From contig JBBDWK010000047.1 of the NCBI GenBank assembly GCA_040902885.1, forward strand, positions 1 through 30,380: a stretch of 30,380 bases of DNA. Direction: 5' to 3'. Source of the DNA: JBBDWK01 sp040902885. GTDB lineage: Bacteria; Acidobacteriota; Terriglobia; Bryobacterales; Bryobacteraceae. The notes under the pieces were generated by a model that had not been told where the DNA came from, did no database searches, and was given only the letters and a program-made list of their open reading frames with translations. The number at the start of each line of letters is the position of its first letter. Position 1 is the stretch's first letter. Position numbers and translations under genes: made by a program. Positions 24,955 to 30,380 of the stretch are shown here, one piece after another.

Positions 24955-27900
24955 ATGCGACGCCATGCACCCCTCGCTCTCGCTCTGCTTTGCCTCTGCG
25001 CCCCGTTGACCGCCCAGGAAGCTCGCTTGACCGGCCTGGTGACCGACAGCTCGGGAGCCGTGCTTCCGGATGTTGCCGTCACGGCAACTCAGCAGGAACG
25101 AAACGTAGCTGTATCCACCACATCGAACACGGAGGGCCGGTACCAGTTCCCCCGTCTTCCCATCGGAACTTACCAGGTGCGCGCGGAGCGCACCGGTTTT
25201 AAAGCCTTTGTGCAGTCCGATCTCAGTTTCACGACAAATGCCGACATACTGCTGAACATCACCCTTGAGCTGGGCAGCGTAACCGAACAAGTGACCGTGT
25301 CGGCCGAAGCCAGCCGCGTCTCCACGGAAACGGCTACCATTCAGCAGCTCGTGGATGGCGCGCGCATCGTGGACCTCCCCCTCGATGGCCGCAATGTATA
25401 CCAGCTCGCGCGGCTCGTGCCCGGCGTTGGCGAAAGCGGCGTCAATATCGGCGGGGGGCGCTCCGGCGGCCAGAACAGCGCCATGGTCAACGTTCGAGTC
25501 GACGGGAACTTGAATGTGGACAATGTCTTTCAAAGCGCCCTTCCGCTCCCAAGCCCCGATGCGGTCCAGGAGTTCACCATTCAGACCTCGGTTCCGCCGG
25601 CGAAGTACGGCTACGCTTCGGGTGTCATCGAGGTCTCCACCAAGAGCGGAACCAACGAGCTGCATGGCTCGCTCTACGAATTCTTGCGCAACGACGCGCT
25701 GGACGCCCGCAACTTTTTCCTTCCCACCAAGAATAAGCGCAAACGCAATCAGTACGGATTCGCGGGTGGCGGTCCTGTCCGGATTCCCAAGCTTTTCGAT
25801 GGCCGCAACCGCACGTTCTGGTTCCTGAACCTGGAACAACAGAAGGAGCCCCTGACCGCCGCCAGCACGATCTTCGTTCCTACCGCGCGCCAGCTTCAGG
25901 GCGACTTCTCCGAAGTGAACCGCGTCCTTCGGGACCCCGGCACGCGCCAGCCTTACCCCAACAATCAGATCCCGCTAAGCCAGCTCGATCCGCTTGCGCT
26001 CAACTTCAGCCGCCAGTATGTGCCCGAAGCCCAGGATGCGCTCGGCACTCACCGGTATCAGCGCCCCAACGATAACAATCCCAAACAACTGCTCTTCCGG
26101 GGCGACCAGCTCTTCGGCGGCGGCAAACACCAGGTTAGCGGCCGTGTGTTCGTGACGCGCTTCACCGGACCGGCCGGTCACGGCAATCTGCCTTCTTTCC
26201 AGCAGGGTAAGGCGTTCCGCGAAACCGACCTCTACGGCCTTACCTACACCAGCAGTCTCTCACCCAACAAAATCAATATCGCCCGCTTCAGCCTGAACGG
26301 CTCCTACCAGTTCAGCGACTTCCGCCCGAAGATTGAGCTGGATGACCTTCGCAAGCTCGGGTGGAGCAATAACTTCTACACGTACACGCCCGACTTTCCC
26401 CGGATGTCGGTATCCGGCGGCTTCGATGCCTCCATTGAGCAGATCTTCATCACCCGCGATTACAATACGTTCGCCTTCAGCGACGACTTTACCTGGATTC
26501 GCGGCCGCCACACCGTCCAGCTCGGGTTCGACGGAATTCGTACCGTTCAGGTCGATCAGAATCTGTCCCGCACGAACGGCTCGTATACATTCAACGGTTC
26601 GCTATCCGGTCTTGGGCTGGCCGACTTCCTGCTCGGGCGGCCGTCGTCTTTCCGGCAAGGCAGCCCCGCTCCCGATAACGTCCGCGGTCTTCATTTGAGC
26701 TGGTACGCACAGGACGATATCCGCGTAAACCGGCGCCTGACTCTCAACCTGGGGTTGCGCTACGAACTTCCGCTTCCGCCTCTGGCGATCAACAACGCCG
26801 CCATGGTCTATCGTCCGGGCACGCAGTCGGAGGTCTACGTGAATGCACACCCGGGAATGCAGTTCTGGGGCGACGAGGGCGTCCCACGCGCCGGACGCAC
26901 TGCGTATAAGAAATACTTCGCGCCTCGCTTCGGACTCGCCTGGTCGGTCACCTCCGATCAAAAGACGGTCCTCCGAGCCGGTTATGGCATGTACATCAAC
27001 CCAAGCTGGTCTAACATCGAAGGCCAGTTCGCGATCTACCAGCCCTTCACTCGCATCATCGATATCGTCACCCCGCAGAGCACGGGCGATCCGTGGGCCG
27101 GTTTCCCCGGCGGCAATCCGCACCCTTACACGCCCGACCGGAACGCTCCGTTTGACCCGGGTATCGTCTCGCTCACTTACGGGCCCAATTTCAGGGAGCC
27201 GGTGATGCAGCAGTGGAACCTGAACGTCCAGCGCGAAGTGGCCAGTAATTGGCTGGTGACCGTGGGTTACGTGGGCAGCCGCGGAACCCATATCCCTTAC
27301 CTCCGCGACTTCAATGCCCCGCGCCTCACACCGAACGCCACAGTCGCCAACGCGAACGACCGAAGACCGCTCGCGCCCAACTTCGCCCGCTTCAGCTCGT
27401 TTGAAAGCGTGGCCAGTTCCACCTACAACTCCTTCCAGGCGTCGCTCGACAAGCGCATGCGCGGGGGCGTCAGCGTTCTGATGTCATACACCTTCTCCAA
27501 GTCTCTCCACGACATGAACAGCGTCCTCACCAATAACGGCGGCGGTCAGGATCCCGACAACCGGCGTCTCGAGTGGGGTCCTTCCGACTTCGACCGTACA
27601 CATGCTTTCATCGCGAGCTGGATCTGGCAGATGCCGGGCAGCGGGCTTCGCGGGCTTCCGGCGGTGTTTCTCAAAGGCTGGGAGGCAAACGGCATCTGGT
27701 CCATGTATTCCGGGTCTCCGCTGCAGCTTTCGGCCTCGGTGGATCGCGCCCTGCGCTCCCATCCGAACCGGCCCGACCGCATCAGAGACGCTCGTCTCTC
27801 CGGCGACCGCAGCCGGGCCGACACAATTGTTCAGTACTTCGACCGGTCCGCCTACGTCCCCAATCAGCCTGGTGAATTCGGGAGCGCTCCACGCGCCGAT

Positions 27901-28131
27901 GGCCAGCTCAAAGGGCCGGGCGATTTCTCGATGACGCTAGGAATCCAGAAGAATTTTCGCGGCGTTCGGGAGCAGGATCGTTTCCAGCTTCGCTCCGAAT
28001 TCTTCAATCTCCTCAACCGCCCCAATTTTGGCGGCCCCGGCACCAACATCGATTCGCTGGGTAATTACGGCCGGATCACTTCCGCTTCCGATGGCAGAAT
28101 CATCCAGTTCGGGCTGAAGTATATTTTTTAG
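24955..28131 (+). CDS. Oar-like TonB-dependent receptor
   Basis: A 1058-residue outer-membrane protein. It has a signal peptide (MRRHAPLALALLCLCAPLTAQ), a carboxypeptidase-regulatory-like domain at about 24-110 (RLTGLVTDSSGAVLPDVAV), and a plug-like segment with VDLPLDGRNVYQLARLVPGV and VEVSTKSG-like (VIEVSTKSGTNELHGS). A large barrel follows, ending in KYIF with the terminal aromatic needed for outer-membrane assembly. It is only distantly similar to the leftward receptor, so the pair is not a recent duplication. The beta-propeller gene follows after 8 bases. Confidence 0.92.
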   Translation: MRRHAPLALALLCLCAPLTAQEARLTGLVTDSSGAVLPDVAVTATQQERNVAVSTTSNTEGRYQFPRLPIGTYQVRAERTGFKAFVQSDLSFTTNADILLNITLELGSVTEQVTVSAEASRVSTETATIQQLVDGARIVDLPLDGRNVYQLARLVPGVGESGVNIGGGRSGGQNSAMVNVRVDGNLNVDNVFQSALPLPSPDAVQEFTIQTSVPPAKYGYASGVIEVSTKSGTNELHGSLYEFLRNDALDARNFFLPTKNKRKRNQYGFAGGGPVRIPKLFDGRNRTFWFLNLEQQKEPLTAASTIFVPTARQLQGDFSEVNRVLRDPGTRQPYPNNQIPLSQLDPLALNFSRQYVPEAQDALGTHRYQRPNDNNPKQLLFRGDQLFGGGKHQVSGRVFVTRFTGPAGHGNLPSFQQGKAFRETDLYGLTYTSSLSPNKINIARFSLNGSYQFSDFRPKIELDDLRKLGWSNNFYTYTPDFPRMSVSGGFDASIEQIFITRDYNTFAFSDDFTWIRGRHTVQLGFDGIRTVQVDQNLSRTNGSYTFNGSLSGLGLADFLLGRPSSFRQGSPAPDNVRGLHLSWYAQDDIRVNRRLTLNLGLRYELPLPPLAINNAAMVYRPGTQSEVYVNAHPGMQFWGDEGVPRAGRTAYKKYFAPRFGLAWSVTSDQKTVLRAGYGMYINPSWSNIEGQFAIYQPFTRIIDIVTPQSTGDPWAGFPGGNPHPYTPDRNAPFDPGIVSLTYGPNFREPVMQQWNLNVQREVASNWLVTVGYVGSRGTHIPYLRDFNAPRLTPNATVANANDRRPLAPNFARFSSFESVASSTYNSFQASLDKRMRGGVSVLMSYTFSKSLHDMNSVLTNNGGGQDPDNRRLEWGPSDFDRTHAFIASWIWQMPGSGLRGLPAVFLKGWEANGIWSMYSGSPLQLSASVDRALRSHPNRPDRIRDARLSGDRSRADTIVQYFDRSAYVPNQPGEFGSAPRADGQLKGPGDFSMTLGIQKNFRGVREQDRFQLRSEFFNLLNRPNFGGPGTNIDSLGNYGRITSASDGRIIQFGLKYIF

Positions 28132-28139
28132 GAACCTTT

Positions 28140-29348
28140 ATGCTGCGCCGTCACTTTTTGCCAATCTTGCCCGCTGTTGCGTTGGCGCAAGAGGAGAAAC
28201 TGCCGCCCGTTCGCCAGATCACCAGGGGCCCCAAATTTCATTGGTTCGGTTACTACGACAAGCTGCAGTTCGATGTCACCAACCGATACTGCCTCGGCAT
28301 GGAGGTGGGCTTCGAGCACCGGTCCCCGAAGCCGGGCGACAAGATCCGCATCGGTATGGTCGATCTCAAGGATAACGACCGCTGGATCGACTTAGGTGAG
28401 AGTGGCGCGTGGAACTGGCAGCAGGGCTGCATGCTGCAGTGGCTTCCAGGATCGAGAGAGGAAGTGATCTATAACGACCGCGACGGCGACACGCTCCTCT
28501 CGCACATCTTGAACGTCCATTCGGGCAAGAAGCGCACTCTGCCTGGCCCAGTCTACTGTGTGAGCCCGGATGCCCGGTGGGCCGTGAACCCGGATTTCGG
28601 CCGGTTGAACGACACACGGCCCGGCTACGGCTATCCGATCCCCGATGTTCATAAAGAAGAGCTGGCGCCCGAAAAAACAGGCATCTGGAGAATGGACCTC
28701 GGGACGGGCAAGCGCGACCTGATTCTCTCGTATGCCCAGGTCGCTAAAGTTCCGTACAAAATCGGCGATTGGACCGGCTCCAAGCACAAGATCAATCATC
28801 TGCTATATTCCCCTTCGGGTCATCGCTTCATCTTTTTGCACCGGCGCCGCGGCGGTCCGAACCCGGAGGCCGGCGCAACTCGCATGTTCACGGCCAGGCC
28901 GGACGGCAGCGATCTCTATGTGGTGGATCCCCACGGCAAAACCTCGCACTTCATCTGGAGGGACGACAGGCACATCACGGCGTGGGCCTACCACCCCTCA
29001 CATGGCAACAAGTTTTACCTCTACGAAGACAAGACCGACAACGTTCAAGTTGTGGCGCCGGATATCATGACCCAGAACGGCCACAACACGTACCTGCCGG
29101 GCAATCGCTGGATCCTCAACGACACATACCTCGACAAAGACCGTGTGCAGCACCCATACCTCTACGACACCAGGACCAGCCGCCGGTTTCCGCTCGGCCA
29201 TTTCCTGTCGCCGCGCGAATATACGGGCGAATGGCGTTGCGACAACCACCCGCGATACAGCCGCAACGGAAAGATGGTCTGCATCGACTCGCCCCACCAG
29301 GGCGGGCGTCAGCTTCACCTGATCGACGTCGGCGGAATCGTCGGTTGA
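28140..29348 (+). CDS. secreted beta-propeller protein of unknown function
   Basis: A 402-residue protein with a short signal peptide (MLRRHFLPILPAVALAQ). The mature part shows repeated beta-propeller-like strands of the TolB/oligogalacturonate-lyase type, for example RYCLGMEVGFEHRSP, IWRMDLGTGKR, HHLLYSPSG-like (NHLLYSPSGHRFIFLHRR), DLYVVDP and HLIDVGG. The conserved HWFGYYDKLQFD opening and several Trp and His residues suggest an enzyme or binding site, but none can be named. The ribosome binding site (TAGGAA) overlaps the stop codon of the upstream receptor, so the two are translationally coupled and likely share a substrate. Confidence 0.8.
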   Translation: MLRRHFLPILPAVALAQEEKLPPVRQITRGPKFHWFGYYDKLQFDVTNRYCLGMEVGFEHRSPKPGDKIRIGMVDLKDNDRWIDLGESGAWNWQQGCMLQWLPGSREEVIYNDRDGDTLLSHILNVHSGKKRTLPGPVYCVSPDARWAVNPDFGRLNDTRPGYGYPIPDVHKEELAPEKTGIWRMDLGTGKRDLILSYAQVAKVPYKIGDWTGSKHKINHLLYSPSGHRFIFLHRRRGGPNPEAGATRMFTARPDGSDLYVVDPHGKTSHFIWRDDRHITAWAYHPSHGNKFYLYEDKTDNVQVVAPDIMTQNGHNTYLPGNRWILNDTYLDKDRVQHPYLYDTRTSRRFPLGHFLSPREYTGEWRCDNHPRYSRNGKMVCIDSPHQGGRQLHLIDVGGIVG

Positions 29349-29495
29349 TGCTTCGCGCGAACAGGGTTCGTTTGTCTCGAAGCCGCTGATTTTGCTATCC
29401 TCACGAATGGATTCGTTTCCGTCACTTTGCAGGCCAAAAGGACCGGGTTGTGGCCCGCTCCCGGACCCGGTTTCCTACCTAAAAGAGGTTTTTCG

Positions 29496-30242
29496 ATGTC
29501 AGGACATTCAAAATGGGCGACCATCAAACATAAGAAGGCCGCCACCGATGCCAAGCGTGGCAAAGCGTTCACGCGGCTGATCAAGGAAATTACCATCGCC
29601 GCGCGGAACGGCGGCGACCCCGACGCCAATCCTCGCCTCCGCACCGCCATCCTGGCCGCCAAGAACGTCAGCATGCCCGCCGACAACATCAAAAAAGCCA
29701 TCATGCGGGGTACAGGCGAGTTGGAAGGCGGGCAGATCGAGGAAGTGATGTTCGAAGGCTACGGGCCAGGCGGCGCGGCCGTGCTGGTGAACGTGGCCAC
29801 GGACAACCGCAACCGTACCGTCAGCGAAATCCGCCACGCGTTTTCCAAGCACGGCGGCAATCTCGGCGAGCAGGGCAGCGTGGCGTGGATGTTCGAGCGC
29901 AAGAGCCAGATTGTGATCGAGCAGGACAAGACCAACGAAGAGCAGCTTATGAGCATCGTGCTCGACGCGGGCGTGGAGGATATCCGGAACGACGGCCAGT
30001 GGAACGTGATTTCGCCGCCGGAAGATCACGAAGCCGTATCGCAAGCTATCGCCAAGGCTGGAATCGAAACCGTATCCGCCGAGGTCGCCATGGTTCCCAA
30101 GAACCTGGTGCATTTGGAAGGCAAGAACGCCAGCGGGATGCTCCGGCTGAACGACGCGCTTGAAGAGCACGACGACGTCCAGAACGTTTACTCCAACTTC
30201 GAGATTGACGAAGGAGAACTGGAAGCGCTGGCCGGAAACTAA
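29496..30242 (+). CDS. yebC: YebC/PmpR family DNA-binding protein
   Basis: A 248-residue protein. The ATG at 29496 (MSGHSKWATIKHKKAATDAKRGK) is the universal family opening and is preceded by AAAAGAGG; the 23 extra codons upstream from the TTG at 29427 are not conserved in type. Domain I carries FTRLIKEITIAARNGG, domain II MFEGYGPGGAAVLV, and domain III NGQW-like and HEAVSQAIAKAGIE segments. Members act as transcription regulators or, as recently shown for some, relieve ribosome stalling at proline stretches. It is apparently monocistronic; no functional link with the receptor operon is evident. Confidence 0.95.
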   Translation: MSGHSKWATIKHKKAATDAKRGKAFTRLIKEITIAARNGGDPDANPRLRTAILAAKNVSMPADNIKKAIMRGTGELEGGQIEEVMFEGYGPGGAAVLVNVATDNRNRTVSEIRHAFSKHGGNLGEQGSVAWMFERKSQIVIEQDKTNEEQLMSIVLDAGVEDIRNDGQWNVISPPEDHEAVSQAIAKAGIETVSAEVAMVPKNLVHLEGKNASGMLRLNDALEEHDDVQNVYSNFEIDEGELEALAGN

Positions 30243-30248
30243 GGTGGG

Positions 30249-30341
30249 GGGCTTTAGCCCGCGCACCGGTTTCAGCCGGTGCCGGATAACTTTCATGGCG
30301 CACGGGAGAACGGGACTGAAGTCCCGTGCGGGCTAAAGCCC
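30249..30341. repeat. compound inverted-repeat element after yebC
   Basis: Outer arms GGGCTTTAGCCCGC (30249-30262) and GCGGGCTAAAGCCC (30328-30341) are exact reverse complements. Inside are two hairpins: GCACCGG-TTTCAG-CCGGTGC (30263-30282) and CGGGACT-GA-AGTCCCG (30311-30326). The structure can terminate transcription of yebC, but its modular form resembles dispersed palindromic repeats of the REP type. Only one copy lies in the window. Confidence 0.75.
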
Positions 30342-30380
30342 AATGCCACTTAGTTTTGGGTAGGGGTCCGGGCAACTAAA

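Noticed and set aside
29442..29471. ACCGGGT/ACCCGGT inverted repeat upstream of yebC as a terminator
   Set aside because: The stem is only 7 bases with a 16-base loop and no T run; it could be chance in GC-rich sequence.

Overview
The window looks like chromosomal DNA of a GC-rich acidobacterium, most likely Bryobacterales/Solibacter-like. This is inferred from the gene content: two very large Oar-like TonB-dependent receptors with an N-terminal carboxypeptidase-regulatory-like domain, Tat-exported sugar enzymes, a DUF1080 protein, and an F1 operon with two b-type subunits but no a or c subunit. No rRNA gene is present to settle it.

Layout. 1-930 is visibly more A/T-rich and looks like the edge of a decayed phage or integrated element. 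It holds an unknown partial ORF, a broken VRR-NUC nuclease gene that still has its promoter and ribosome binding site, and the 5' part of a tRNA-Pro that stops after the anticodon arm. 995-6855 (minus) is the ATP synthase operon atpF'-atpF-atpH-atpA-atpG-atpD-atpC. 6964-8375 (minus) encodes an ArsA-type ATPase with a C-terminal HSP20-like domain and a small cysteine protein. 8590-9828 (plus) holds a lone nuoB and pgeF. 9884-10267 (minus) is a DksA/TraR zinc-finger protein. 10573-12261 (plus) is a GT-C-type membrane protein with an unclear start.

12200-16643 (minus) is a translationally coupled set: molybdopterin oxidoreductase, small lipoprotein, second GT-C-type membrane protein. The lipoprotein and the C-terminal domain of that membrane protein appear homologous. 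16697-18784 (plus) carries an enolase-superfamily sugar-acid dehydratase-like enzyme and a Tat-exported TIM-barrel isomerase-like protein. A stand-alone purS follows at 18903-19148.

19168-24793 (minus) is a receptor operon: TonB-dependent receptor, Gfo/Idh/MocA oxidoreductase, DUF1080 protein and cupin, the last three joined by 4-base overlaps. Divergent from it (24955-29348, plus) are a second receptor and a secreted beta-propeller protein. The shared intergenic region contains a 20-base near-palindrome that could be a common operator. Together these genes suggest uptake and oxidative processing of a carbohydrate; the substrate cannot be read from the sequence. The window ends with yebC and an inverted-repeat element.

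The most useful observations beyond ordinary annotation are the truncated tRNA next to a nuclease relic, a dispersed 24-base palindrome arm present in two oppositely arranged pairs, the domain shared by the lipoprotein and the membrane protein, and several genes with a -10-like box so close to an SD-less start codon that leaderless transcripts are plausible. I did not find a CRISPR array, an insertion sequence, or a clearly new defence system.
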